From NCBI GenBank assembly GCA_003290165.1, contig QNQO01001827.1:1-64000 (forward strand): a stretch of DNA of 64,000 nucleotides, in the 5' to 3' direction. The notes below the pieces were generated by a model. That model saw nothing but the letters and a program-made list of their open reading frames with translations. It made no database searches and was not told the DNA's origin. Shown here piece by piece: positions 25,201 through 36,899 of this stretch (the stretch's first letter is position 1; every line of letters starts with the position of its first letter). Origin of the DNA: Berberis thunbergii. Lineage: Eukaryota; Streptophyta; Magnoliopsida; Ranunculales; Berberidaceae. The position numbers were made by a program, and so were the translations under genes.

Positions 25201-25599
25201 GTTTTGAGGTGCAACGGGAAAAGGATGGGCGGAGGATACTTTTCTTTGTAGTAGCTCACTGTTGTATGTGATTGTGTTTATCATGGTTTGCTATTGTTTT
25301 AGTAGTCTACTACTTATTGTCATGTTTTTAACTCTACGTACAGATGACTAGCCCGTTGATGTTGCAGGATTGCAGAACATAAAAAAGCCTCAAAATACGA
25401 ACTACGGAAAAACAAAGTTATGTTTCAATCAAATTAAAACCAAATTTTCAACTCGAAGAATAACCAATTTTTTTAATCAAAGTTTTGATTACCTTTGATG
25501 AAGTTTGAAGGAAGTCTGGAAAATAAGTAGCCCATCAAGAACCCAATCGGAATCCCAATTCCAAACCCAATAACTCCCAATAAAGTGCTCAAAAACTCC

Positions 25600-27092
25600 T
25601 TAGGTTTCGCTTGGCACACTGTAAAATAATGCATTTTGCAAATTAACGCAAATGCATTAGTTTGCATTGCATTGGTTTGCAATGCATAACTTTACAGGCA
25701 CTTGCTATAATTAAATAAAATTGATGCAATTAGATAAGTGATTGTTGGTGGTGGTGATGACAGCAGTAGTTGTGGTTGTGGTCGTGTTGATGGTGATTAC
25801 GAATGTGGGCGATGATGGTGGTGGAAATGGCGGTGATTTTAAAATGGTGGTGGGTGTGGTGGCTAAGCTATGGTGGTTCGGTGAATATAAAGGTGGTAGT
25901 GGTGGTGATGGTTGTGGTGGTTGCGGCAGTGGCAGTAGTGCAAGTGATGGTGGTTGTGGTGATTATGCTATAGTGGTGGTGATGGTGGTCGTGGTGATTA
26001 TGCTATAGTAGTGGTGGTGGTGGTTGTGTTATGGTAGTTGTGGTGGTGGTAGTGGTGGCGAAGAGGACGGTTATGATGGTATTAGTAAAGTTGGTGGTGG
26101 TTGTGGTATGTTATGGTATTGGTGATCTTAGAGGTGGTGGCGATGGTGGTAGTGGCGATGGTGGTGGTGGTGGTGGTGGTGGTGGTGGTGGTGGTGGTGG
26201 TAGTAGTAGTGGTGGTGGCAATGACGGTGATTTAAAAATGGTGGTGGTTGTGGTGACTAAGCTATGGTGGTTAAGTGGATATAATGGTGGTAGTGGTAAT
26301 GGTTGTGGTGGTTGTGGCAGTGGTAATAATGAAGGTGGTGGTGATTGTGATGACTATGCTATAGTGGTGGTGATGGTGGTCGTTGTGATTATGCTATAGT
26401 GGTGGTTGTGTTACGGTAGTTGTAGTGGTGGCAATGGTGGCGGAGGACGATTATAGTGGTACTAGTAAAATTGGTGTGGTGGTGGTTGTGGTATGTTATG
26501 GTATCAGTGATCTTGGAGGAGGTGGTGATGGTGGTAGTGGTGGCTATGGTGATTGTGGTGGTGGCGGTGGTGGTAATGGCAGTGGAGTGGTGGTTGTGAT
26601 GGTTTTGTTATAGTAGCGGCATCGATTATGGTGATAGTAGTAAAAGTGGTGTTGGTTATGGGTGATTATGCTATGGTAGTGGTATTGATGGAGGTGGTGG
26701 TGATGGTGGTGGTGGTTGTGGTAGTGGCAATGGTGGTGGTTGTTATGGTTATATTTTGGTGGTTGTGGCGGTGGCGTACGATGACAGAGCGGGTGGAGGT
26801 GGCGGTGGTGGTGATGTTTGATGGCGGTAGTTGTGAAGGTGGTGGTGGTTTGGGTGTTTATGAAGGAGTTGAGAACAAAATTCGAGTAAGATGAGATGAT
26901 GAGAGTTTTGCAGAGTAATGCGAGAGATTTTGTCCCACAAAGTTTTGCAAAATTTATGACTAGGAGATGCAAAGGTCTTGAATTCAAATTCAATTAACTG
27001 TTTTCCGTATAGTCAACCAAACACCTAAGTTTATGTAACCGTCGTAAACTTTTGCATATGCATTCTTTTACCGTATACCAAGCGGAGCCTTA
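25600..27092. mobile_element. PIF/Harbinger-type element filled with GGT repeats
   Basis: Element 25603-27089 has inverted ends GGTTTCGCTTGGCACACTGT and, complemented, GGCTCCGCTTGGTATACGGT, with similarity continuing through AATGCAT about 30 bp inward. It is flanked by the 3-bp duplication TTA (25600-25602, 27090-27092). GGC(T)CCG(C)TTGG-like ends plus a TWA duplication are the signature of Tourist/PIF-Harbinger elements. Copy 3 shows the empty site CTCCTTAATAG at 60534-60543. The interior is almost entirely GGT/GTGGTG repeat with no transposase. Confidence 0.85.
25740..26870 (+). repeat. (GGT)n-rich simple-sequence tract, about 1.1 kb
   Basis: Degenerate GGT/GTG triplet repeats, with a pure run around 26159-26205 and larger internal repeats: the segment around 25960-26030 (GCTATAGTGGTGG...) recurs around 26350-26420. 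Long open frames of Val/Gly on this strand and His/Pro/Thr on the other are products of the repeat, not genes. The strand is strongly G-rich, so G-quadruplex formation is possible. Confidence 0.9.
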
Positions 27093-27929
27093 ATAGATTT
27101 TTGGGATTATGTTCTAGACTAATTCACACCCAATGCTATTAGCTTATTGTCACCTTGACCCTCTAATTCATTGGTATCATTTTATCCCAACATGGAAGGC
27201 ATGAAATTGGTTCAGTACCAACAGAATATAGTGTATTGGACTTGTTATCTAGTTCATTAATCATGACATAAATCGAATTATAATCAGGCTTTGTATCTCA
27301 ACTTTGTTATATCAGTAGATATAGGGTGTTGCTTTGTAACACCATTATTTCCACTCACTGAAACCACCACCTAAAAAAATTGCCACCGTAAAAAAAATAC
27401 AAAATAACACCACCAATATAATGTGCAAAACTCAGTTTTTTCCCCCTCTTTCTTCTTCACGTTTTGGATCAAAAATAGATGGAGAGGGCTCCCATCTCAT
27501 CACCATCGCTCGATTTGGATTAGAGACGGATGGAGAAACCTCCCTCACCTCACTGTCAGTGTTTCACCCTCCACTCCATCTCCGATCTCGTCCTTCCCTT
27601 TATTTCTTCTCATTTCTTGTTCTTGAGCTGTTGTTACTCTATCATGGGACCATGGCAACCTGAAAGGTTGTTCCACCATTTTGTTTGATAGGAATCTCAA
27701 AAAATAAATAAAAACAAATCAGATCTTTACACAAGACATGCAGACTCCTGCGAAAAACCCTCCAAAACTTGCAAACAATCATGTTAAATTTATATAGAAT
27801 CTACCTAAATTCAATTTGTTTTCAAAAAAATTAATCCTGTGAAATTACGGTAGAATCTCACAGTCCTTCCTACAAGTTTTCCTCATAATTTTGCCACACA
27901 TGGGCGAATGACTTATATGGGTGAAAGAC
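27093..27929. other. Non-coding part of block copy 2
   Basis: Colinear with 60540-61320 of copy 3. A short stretch at 27300-27385 (GGGTGTTGCTTTGTAACACC...ACCACC) recurs inverted at about 40545-40640, so it is a dispersed repeat. Open frames near 27421-27663 are not kept in frame in copy 3 and are not called. Confidence 0.4.
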
Positions 27930-28450
27930 TGGTAAAATGACCATAACTTGCTCAATTCAATACATTTTCAACTGATTCAAACTGTGTTGATTAGATAACT
28001 CGGGTTCCTACATTTTTCTTGTTTTGATGAGCTTGAGAATTTGTCTTAGATAAAACTTTGTTTTCTTTATCAGACATACTTGAATGACTGTAGTAAAATG
28101 ACCTTTACTTCCTCATTTAATTTTTTTTTTATGTAATTAGAATATTTATTAAAATTAGCAATACTAGTATTTTAGTAATATTAGACATTCGATTGTAATA
28201 GGGTTTTCAATTAGGGGTTGATTTAGAAAGTAGGTTAATTATAAACAATGGCGTAGCTTGCCCATTGTTACTAGTTGATTAAATAAAAGTACTTTGTTTT
28301 ATTAGTTTATTTTATTTATTGTCTATTTCTTTACTTTCGATTATTGCAATTTAATTTATTTACTAGTTCGAATATATCATTTTTCAACCGATTCAAATTA
28401 TTTTTTATAAGATAACTCATAGTACTATAATGTTTATGTGTTGATAATCT
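27930..28450. repeat. Diverged tandem-like repeat array, interrupted by LINE
   Basis: Imperfect monomers of roughly 160-190 bp, each with AAAATGAC(A/C)ATAACTTG, TTTTCAA(C/T)TGATTCAAA, GATAACT and AATTGGTCTCAATTGA-like words, appear at 27945, 28365, 33800 and again at 40018. The uninterrupted copy-3 version is at 61330-62180. In copy 2 the array is split by the LINE (28451-33702) and its last unit ends at the LTR element. Confidence 0.5.
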
Positions 28451-28536
28451 TTTTTTTTTTTGAAAGGTGAGCACGGGGTATAAATGGGCTCCCCATACCA
28501 CTAAAAAAAGAATCGAAGATGTTACAATCTGTTGTA

Positions 28537-31500
28537 TCATTTACCTATAGCATCTTCATAGATTATTTTCTTGAGATCCTCAGCAAATGAGTTTGGAATT
28601 AACTCTAGGAATTCCGTATTCGGGACTATTTTGGCGAGCTTATCAATTGCTCTATTCGTCTCCCTGACTGAATGCATGATTCTGTAATCTTCGAACTCGG
28701 CCAGTGATCGCTTGATCCTCCTAACTGTGTGTCATGCCGCCCAGGGAGGTGGTTTGTTTGTGGTTAGATACATGAGAGCATTAGCGGAATCCATGCATAT
28801 GATTATTCGTCGTAGGCCTTTATTCTTGGCTAACTTAACACCCAATTCGGCGCCTTGAACTTCATGCAGGAGAACTGATTTGGCTGCACTTGAACCCGCC
28901 ACTGCAGCAATGACTTCACCATTGTTATTCCTGATGAGAGCTCCATAACTTCCTCTATTCCCCGCAAGTGACCCATCTGAATTAATCACGTACCAAGGAG
29001 GCTTTGGTCGGGGCCAGCGATGTTGTGTAACTTTCTGATGAACATATGTAACAGACAGTCGCCATGCCTCACATAATTTCCTACTAGCATCAGTGTCTTC
29101 GATTTCCAGGTTTAAGACCGCTGTTCTCAATCATACATCCTCTACAATCCTTGCAATTAAATCGAGAGCCATTGTGCGTTTCAACTGGAAGATTCTTTGA
29201 TTTCTTTCCTGCCAGATATGATTGATTGTAGCATTATAGCTCAGTTTCTTTATCATGGAGCTAGGGGAGTTGCCTGTAAAGTGTTGAACGCACCATTCAA
29301 TTTCATGTTCCCAGTCCAGTGGCTGTCTGTTGTACCCCAGATAGTGTAATATGTGAGCCCACACTAATCTAGAGTACCAATACTCATAGAATAGATGTTC
29401 TTCATTCTCTGAGTCTGTATTGCACACGGAATAGGTGGAGTAATCTATCTTCTTCCATCGTTGTAATTTCTCGCGGGTCTTTAAAGCTTTGTTCATTGCG
29501 AGCCAGGTAATGAAGCTCTGCCGGGGTATGCGTCCTTTGAACCAGACCAGCCTAGTCCAAGGTAGTTGTGATGCTCGTTCTTTGATTGCATGGTAAGTTC
29601 CTTTGCAAGAGTACTCACCACTTTGCCCGCTCAGCCAGACAATTTCATCCTGCGTGTGCGCATCCAACTCCACTGCACCTAGTTCATCGTAAATGTCCCT
29701 TATTGCATCTTGAACATGTGCCGGGGCATCCCACTTCCCTCTTCTTATTAAAGTGCTTACCTTTGCACTCTTATGGAGGGTTGAGTTATATTGGAGATGT
29801 TGCGAGAACTTGTCCATAAGAATTCCCATTGGGTGCCATGGGTCCTTCCAAAGGTAGGTGCCTTTGACATCACCTATAGCGTGGATAAGAAGCTTGCTAG
29901 CCATGTCTTGAATAACAAGAATGCACCTCCAGCTCCAAGAGTAATCACTTGGAATGTCCATGAGCCAAAAGTCACGGTCCTTGATCAGGTTCCTGCGCAC
30001 CCACTGTACCCATAGGTTCTCCTTGTTGGTGGTAATGCTCCATATGTGTCGCATCATGGCTGCATTATTTGTTGTTTCAATACATCTCACGCCCAAACCC
30101 CCTTCATTATATGGTTTACAAACTCTCTTCCAGCTAACCATTGGGGTCCTAACATATGAGTCTGATGCTGACCACAGGAAGTTATGCATGAGGGCATTCA
30201 ATTCATTGATTGTTTCTTTAGGAAGAGTGTAACATGAGGACCAGTAGATATGCAGACTGTTTAGTACTGCTTTAATCGATGTAGCGCGCCCTGCGTAAGA
30301 CAGAGTCTTGTTCTTCCAAGAGTTGATTCGCTTGCGTGCCTTTTCGATCAGCGGAAGGCAATCATTATAGGATAGTCTTGTCGTGACCAAAGGCAACCCA
30401 ATATATCTAACTGGCAATGTCCCTAGATGAAATCTGAGTGTGCTAGTAATGCGTTGAAGTTCCTCATGGGGGACGCCGGCTGCATAAAGGTTACTTTTTG
30501 CGATATTAATCTCTAGTCCTGTACATGCTTTGAAACTAGATAGTACACGTACTAGTGCAGTGGCTGATTGCTGATCACCATGGAAGAAAGCCAGTAAATC
30601 ATCGGCGAAGCTTAGGTGTGTTATGATAGGGTCTTTGCATCTGTAGTGGAGTTTGTATTGTCCTTCGTCAACCTGTTGTTGTAGTAAGAGATGAAGTATC
30701 TCCATAATTAGCACAAACAGGTAGGACAACATTGAGTAGCCCTGTCGGACACTTCTTTTTGCTTTGATAAAACCTTTCGGTGAGCCATTGACCGCGATGG
30801 AGAATCTGGCAGTAGATATGCAAGTGTGTACCCAGCTGATAAAACATTCAGGAAACTGCATCTTGCGCATGATATGGGTGATAGATTCCCAACGGATGGT
30901 GTCATAAGCTTTGCGTAATTCAATCTGCACTGCACATCGTGGTGGTCCTTGATCTCTGTGGTAGTTCCGCACCAGTTCGTGCGCAAGCATGATATTGTCA
31001 TGGATATACCGCCCCTTGATGAAAGCTGATTGGTTCAGACTGACAAGTTTATGGATCACTTTTTTCATTATGTTCATCATGACTTTGGTGATGCTTTTGT
31101 ATAAAACATTGCAACACGAGATGGGTCTGAAATCACGTAAATAGGAAGCATTAGTAACTTTAGGGATTAACGTAACGCAGGTTGCATTTACCTCACCTAA
31201 GAGTCGTCCACTCCTAAAGAAGTTATGAATGGCTTTCACGAAGTCATCACCTACAATCCTCCATGCTGACTTGAAGAACATTGAAGAGAAGCCATCAAGA
31301 CCTGGTGCCTTGTTGGACTCAATAGATGCCACTGCTTCGATGATTTCATCTATGGTGATTTGCTTTATGAGTTCATTGCATTCCTCAGTCGAGATCACCC
31401 TAGTCACTGTCAAGTTTTCAATGATTGAAGGATCATAGTCTTCCTGTGAGGTGCCAAATAAGTCGTCGAAGTATCTCACACATTCCTCGCTGATTTGCTC

Positions 31501-32955
31501 CATATCTTCTAGTTTTTCATCAGCTTCATTGTAAATGCAGAGAATTTTATTTTTGGATCTTCGTTCACGCAGATAGTTATGAAAGTAAGCAACATTCTCA
31601 TTACCTGCCTTCATGTGTTTTGCTCTCGACTTTTGCATTACTTCGGATTCATCATTTCGTATAACATGAGCATATCTTCGCACTGCATCTCGTTTTTGGT
31701 TAGTTGTGGCTTGATCCAGAGGTTTAGCCTGCAGTTGGGACTGCAAGGTCTCCATAGTCTGCTTAGCAGTCAATACGCATGAGGCGGCTGTATTGAATTG
31801 TGCTCGCCTCCATTCGATAAGAGCGCCCTTGACACGTTTCAGTTTAGATACAAACTTATACATGGCATTGCCATCAATGGCACCTTCCCAAGCCTTTTGA
31901 ACAATATCCAAGTATCCCGGTTCCTGAATCCAGTAATTAAATAACTTGAATGGGATGGGCCCTGCATTCTTGTGTTCATACATAGTGAGGGTCATTGGGG
32001 AGTGATCTAATAAGTCTGGGTTCAAGAATTCAGCCTCTGTATTTGGCACTGTACTGAGTCATTCTTGATTAATGAGGATGCGATCAAGTTTTGACATAAC
32101 GCGTTTTTCTCCCACTTGTTTGTTACTCCATGTCAAAAAACAGTCTTTGTATCGACAGTCGAAAAGGTTAGTATTTTGAACACAATTAAGGAAATCTATG
32201 AAATGTGTTGGTCTGATTGCTTCGCCTCCTATTCTCTCTTGGGAGTTGAGAATGGAGTTGTAGTCCCCTAGGACTACCCAGGGAGCTTGATTGTTACCTG
32301 CAAACCGTTCTAGTTCTTGCCATAACCTCTTCCTCTGTATATAATAGTTGCTACCATACACTACGGTTATGACGCCCGCAAAGCCGTTCGGCCAGATTGT
32401 TTCTAGAGTTATTGCTTGATCCAATGTGGATAAAACTCGGACATTGACTTCTTGGGTATCCCAAGCAACCCATATACGACCACCATGGACTACATCATTA
32501 TTGTCAACTACTTCCCAGCCCCTTAAGAGTTCACGCTGCAATTGAGCTTTCTTTTCGTTACTCACCTTCGTTTCTAGAAGCCCAATTAGACTGATATTTT
32601 GCTTACGAACCAAATTCCTAACTTCTCTTTATTTGATGGGATCATTGAGACCCCTACCATTCCATCATCCTAGTCTAATCATTGGGAAACAGTAGGTAGT
32701 CGAGTTTTGTCCCTCATTGGGCTCCTTCCTCTTGTTCAAGTGGTCATCCTTGTGAGGTGCGCTAGGTAAGGGTGCTAATCCTTTAGCACTTCCTGACTGT
32801 TTGAGTGTAGTGTAGGAGTCCCTATCATTCAGCAACTTTATAACTCTAGCTTGAGATTTTAGGTTCTTTGTAATACCCTTTTGTTCAAAGGTTCTACAAG
32901 AGCTGTCACCACCATGGATCCCATTTCTGGTTGAGTACCAAGCAATTCCTTTCAT
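28537..32955 (-). pseudogene. LINE ORF2: endonuclease, RT, zf-RVT, RNase H
   Basis: A single 1472-codon frame starting at ATG 32955-32953 and ending in TGA at 28537-28539. Domains in order: a short linker; AP-type endonuclease with LLETKV, VLGDYN, SKLDR and LLDHSP (all catalytic motifs present); reverse transcriptase with KAYDTIRW and the LSFADDLL catalytic box; a zinc-binding region ending in IWQERNQRIF; and RNase H with NSDGSLAGN, the conserved Glu in GAELG and the Asp in CMDSAN. It is broken only by stops at 32665, 32629, 32059, 29131 and 28732. Each is explained by one transition from Trp, Gln or Arg codons. The protein would drive target-primed reverse transcription, but no full product can be made now. 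Confidence 0.9.
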
Positions 32956-33702
32956 CGGGAGGCCTGTAGTCTCGCCTGGTTATCCTCACTAAGAGTGTCC
33001 TCAGTATGTGCCTCAACTGGTACTAGTTGTAAGTTGTTTGCCGCTACTGCTTGTTCAGTATTCTCGATGTTGTGATCTGTGGTTGCAGGTACTGTGTTTG
33101 TAGTGCCTAAGACCTCGTCAAGCTCCTGTTCAATCACCAGTGCATCCTGTTCCTGAGGGGTCTGGGAGAGCGTGGAAGCATGTCGGCCAGTGACTGTTGT
33201 CCATCCATCTTCGTGGATAGGATTCGCCATCTGACTACCTGTGGCTACCCTGCCTGTGGGACGCCAATATTTGGAAGGTCTTTGTTTAGTTTGCTTATGT
33301 CGCGGGCAATGAGATGATGCATGACCAAAGCCCATACAGTGGTTGCATCGGACTGGTTTCCAGGAGTATTCAACATCGATCATGACCGATTTTCCATCAT
33401 CGATAGTGACTGGGATTGATTTGGGGAAGGAACTAGTCGCCTCTATCTCGACACAGACTCAAGCATAAGCTAGCACACTGGCGATTGTTTGTAAACCTTC
33501 TGGACTCCACAGGAACAATGGAACACCTCTCAAGTTCACCCATATTGGTACTGAGTTCAGCGTTTCAACAGTTTCCTCCATGTACAGCTGCCATGGCCGC
33601 ACTATGAATATGCGGCTGGCAATATGAACAAGACCCATTTCCAGCACTTTCGATCTGTCTTCGTCATTGTTAAACTGGAATACGAAGGCCCATTCGCCAT
33701 AG
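32952..33702 (-). pseudogene. LINE ORF1 (DUF4283, CCHC knuckle), N-truncated
   Basis: Gag-like RNA-binding protein of plant L1 elements. The frame opens at the truncated 5' end with GEWAFVFQFNN and runs through RIFIVRPWQLY and VPIWVNLRGVP (DUF4283), a CCHC zinc knuckle CNHCMGFGHASSHC and a variable C-terminal tail. Its TGA (32952-32954) overlaps the ATG of ORF2 in an ATGA arrangement, which would suit termination-reinitiation of ORF2. One internal stop at 33459-33461 probably replaced CGA (Arg). The start codon and first DUF4283 residues are missing because the insertion is 5'-truncated. Confidence 0.85.
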
Positions 33703-33876
33703 AATCTTGATAATTGGTCTCAATTGAATGTCTAAATTTGCTCAAAGTCGGATAGTACATTGTCTTCTTTAATGGACAGATTTGAGTGACTTGATAAAAT
33801 GACAATAACTTGTTCATTTCAAAATATTTTCAATTGATTCAAATTATGTTTATATGATAACTTAAAGTAATATAAT

Positions 33877-34429
33877 TGATGATACATCAAAATAGAACAA
33901 TTATTACGACCGTATACGTGGCATAAAGTTTCATCATGAGAATACAACGCCCGATCCATTGGGCTAACTCATAAAATCCAAAAGGATTAAGGACAATTAT
34001 AGAGGCCTGGAATAAGCCCACCTCTAAGGAAGTGTAGGTGGGATTGTAGTTCAGACCCAAACGAATCCAAGCTCGTCACACGTTCTCTCATTGAGAAGGA
34101 CGTTGCACCAAGAAAGAGCTTTGGAGGGACTTATGCCTCCATGAGCGCGTCTCCATTAAGGAGGAGGCTGTTACAGAAACATCTCCTTCCGTTGCGCCTC
34201 ACATGCTTAAGTCACGCGAGAGTTAAATACAACCATTATAAAAGGTAAAGGGAACTTCCGACAAAGGTATGAAACTTTAACTGAATTTTGTCCAAATTTA
34301 CTTCCTTCTTCCAAAAGAATTACTGACTTAAGCATCAGAGTGTCTTTGGCCACCAAAAAGGTGGTCTTTGATAGTCTAACAGTGGCTTTGCAGGTCAAAC
34401 TCACAGGAAGACGATTTTTGGAAGCATCA
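33877..34429 (+). repeat. Tat-like LTR (5')
   Basis: 553 bp, TGATGATACATC...GCATCA. It contains a TATAAAAGGTAAAGGGAAC stretch near 34236 that could be the core promoter (TATAAAA). Insertion follows AATATAATTGA, the same context as the copy-3 LTR at 62182. Confidence 0.8.
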
Positions 34430-34449
34430 ATTTGGCGCTGTCCGTGGGG
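34430..34449 (+). promoter_or_regulatory. Putative primer binding site
   Basis: ATTTGGCGCTGTCCGTGGGG directly follows the LTR. The TTTGGCGCCGTCCGTGGGGA word is seen at this place in the other copies (39874, 62748) and in plant Gypsy elements. Confidence 0.6.
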
Positions 34450-34679
34450 AACGACAAATTTCTTCTTTACAAAACACACAGTGATAACGATTCAGCAATC
34501 TATCAGATAAAATGATGCACCCAGATCACGTCAATTCTCCCTCCAATGCACCACTAACAACCAGAAAAGAAGACACAATCCGGATCACCGAACCATTAGC
34601 ACCCGAAAATGTGAATCCACTACATGCAATAGTTCAAATAGCCACAAACAGGATAACAACAGTAATTTAAAGAAACATC

Positions 34680-35066
34680 GAGGTGGAATCCAACCAACAA
34701 TCTAGGAAATTGCAGTCGACACGACCCAATCATGAACGAATAACTAACGTAATGAGGAAGGAATATAAATCATACACAACCCTGAAAGCAAACCGAACCG
34801 ACATCTTAAAACACATATCAAACTGGGAGAATGTTAACTGGCCAACAAGAATGAAAGGAGACCCGGAAGGACGAGATAAGAGCAAGTATTGTTCTTTGTT
34901 CTTTCCACAAAGATCACGGGCATGATACTGAGGACTGCTACAAATTAAAAGAAGAGATGGAACATTGGATTCAAAGAAAACGACTGGGCGAGTTCGTCGG
35001 CACATTAGATAAACGGTTCAAAGGCAAGGATAAAGCGAACGCTGCCTCTAGGAGATCAACAGAATG
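34680..35066 (+). pseudogene. Gypsy gag zinc-knuckle remnant
   Basis: The first frame carries DKSKYCSLF. After a one-base shift the frame gives HDTEDCYKLKEEMEHWIQ and GEFVGTLDKR, the CCHC-type knuckle region typical of plant Gypsy gag followed by the basic linker, ending in a stop near 35066. The N-terminal capsid part is reduced to short unaligned frames and the element continues into non-coding repeats. Not functional. Confidence 0.65.
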
Positions 35067-35540
35067 ATCGCGAGAATTAATATATGCCCTACACAACATT
35101 TGCCCTGGGAAAGAAGCACTCCCCCCCCAACACACCAGCCAACACTCAAAAGACCTCAACAACAAAGACAAATTCGGCCAAAATCAATCGCAAATGAACT
35201 AACAAACTACATGGCCAAACGAGGAGCAACAACCACACGAGCAAATAATGTCATAAATTAGAAGGAATAGCAAAGACATGAGCACCAATGCAAGGGTAAA
35301 CAATAAGCAACGAAAGAATAAAATAGGAAACGCTCCACGATGTAACGAAGCCACTCTAGAAGAACGACTACTAAAAAATTCAAAAAATTCAATAAAGTTT
35401 TATTTTGGGAATAGACGTCTCACAATAGCAAAACAGCTTCATAGCAAAGCTACAGAAAACAATGGGTGCAAAAGCCCACAAAGAATCAAGACACAAGTCA
35501 AGTATTCATTATAAGCTTCTGGTCTGATCAGCCAAAAAAC

Positions 35541-36350
35541 AAAAGTTGGACACCTCAGTCAAATTAAACAACAACTTCGAATCGATCTAGGTGTCTAGTT
35601 AATGAAGTAAAAGTTTGACGAATGAGTCAACTGAAAATGACTTCAAATCGATCAGAGTGTTGCAGAAAATGAAGCAAAAATTGGACATCCAAGTCAAACT
35701 AAACAACAGCTTTGAATCGACCGAGGTGTCGAGTTAACGAAGTAAAAGTTGGACAAACGAGTCAACTGAAAATGACTTCGAGTTGACCAAAGTGTTGCAT
35801 AAAACGAAGTAAAAGTTGGGCACCCGAGTAACTAAAAAAAATTTTGAATCGACTGAGGTGTCGAGTTATCAAAGTAAAAGTTGGATGAATGAGTCAACTG
35901 AAAATGACTTCGAGTCGACCAGAGTGTCGCACAAAACGAAGCAAGAGTTGGACACCTGAGTCAAACTACACCTGAGTCAAACTAAACAACAACTTCGAAT
36001 CGACCGAGGTGTCGAGTTAACGAAGTAAAAGTTGGATGAACGAGTAAACTGGAAATGACTTCGAGTCGACCAGGGTGTCGCACAAAACGAAAGAAAAGTT
36101 GGACACTCGAGTCAAACTAAACAACAACTTTGAATTGACCGAGGGGTCAAGTTAACGAAGTAAAAGTTAGACATACGAGTCAACTGGAAATGACTTTGAG
36201 TCCACCAGGGTGTCGCACAAAAAGAAGCAAAAGTTGGACACCTAAGTTAGATAAAAAAACAAAAAACTTCGAATCGATTGAGGAATCGAGTTAACGAAGT
36301 AAAAGTTTCAACTAAATGAAACGACTTTGAGTCACCTAAAGTGTGGCACC
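35541..36350 (+). repeat. Six-copy tandem repeat, about 135 bp per unit
   Basis: Units begin with AAAAGTTGGACACC at 35541, 35676, 35811, 35943, 36094 and 36229, giving spacings of 135, 135, 132, 151 and 135 bp. The 151-bp unit contains a small internal duplication of CTGAGTCAAACTA. Each unit repeats CTTCGAATCGACCGAGGTGT, GAGTTAACGAAGTAAAAGTT and ATGACTTCGAGTCGACCAG. The array lies between the gag remnant and the antisense coding region. Such internal arrays are known in Tat-lineage elements. Confidence 0.9.
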
Positions 36351-36899
36351 TTGAACAGACAAGCCAATTGAACGAAGCAACTTCGTATCACGACAAGCTA
36401 GCAAAGCAAGATATTAGGCGAATAATTCAAAAGAGAAATAAACGAGCAAAGCAATCTTCCACAATAATTCAGAAACAACAAGTACAAGATTGAGGCATGC
36501 GCACTGAAGCATAGGAAAAATCAACCCATCGGAAGGGTAATACAAACATCCGTGAAACATCAAATACAAAGTGCAAAACAATGACAAGTGAACAAAAACG
36601 ATAAATGAGCTAATTTCATTCATTCAAAATCTGCTCAATAACAAAAGCTACAATGGAAGATTAAGGGAAAATATTTATAACATCCTCGATAACATCACCC
36701 GTAAAAGCCAGTTCAACAACATGACTCGTTATTCAAGAGGAGGATCTCCAGCAGCATCTCCAACGACATCTTCCACGTCCTCAAAAGACCGATGCACCAG
36801 AGGACGATACTGGGTCAAATCGACACCAAGACCCTCGATATAATCCAAAAGCTCAGTCCGACCATCAACAACGCGTTGTTAGTCTGCCACCTCCATAAC

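Larger units (their letters stand above)
28446..33708 (-). mobile_element. L1-type LINE with RNase H, 5'-truncated
   Basis: Minus-strand element of about 5.25 kb, body 28451-33702. The 3' end is an A tail, seen as T at 28451-28461. The 5' end stops inside ORF1. A short duplication AATCTT brackets it (28446-28451 and 33703-33708). Copy 3 preserves the unoccupied site, TAATAATCTTGATAATTGG, near 62006-62024. The order is ORF1 (DUF4283, CCHC), endonuclease, RT, zf-RVT, RNase H. Both frames are continuous apart from six nonsense codons, with no frameshift, so this is the youngest LINE in the window. Confidence 0.9.
9739..33876. repeat. Segmental repeat block, copy 2
   Basis: The left half (9739-18970) is colinear with copy 1 (930-8550). 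The right half (from 16869) is colinear with copy 3 (54841-62181) up to the shared LTR-element insertion at 33877. Most length difference is explained by bounded insertions: 11369-13664, 19260-19622, 19673-20551, 20968-23684, 25603-27089 and 28451-33702. For most of these another copy preserves the uninterrupted sequence. Several insertions are therefore younger than the duplication, while the LINE and TRIM relics shared by copies 2 and 3 are older. Confidence 0.75.

Noticed and set aside
25742..26993. Long Gly/Val-rich frames on the plus strand and a His/Pro-rich frame on the minus strand
   Set aside because: They are translations of the GGT triplet repeat; no start context, splice sites or non-repetitive domain.
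27421..27663. 80-codon frame with a relative at 60870-61073
   Set aside because: The two copies are not conserved in one frame and have no domain or splice context; shared only because the block is duplicated.
35541..36350. Evenly spaced repeats considered as a CRISPR-like array
   Set aside because: Units are contiguous about 135-bp tandem repeats without unique spacers, inside a plant LTR element.
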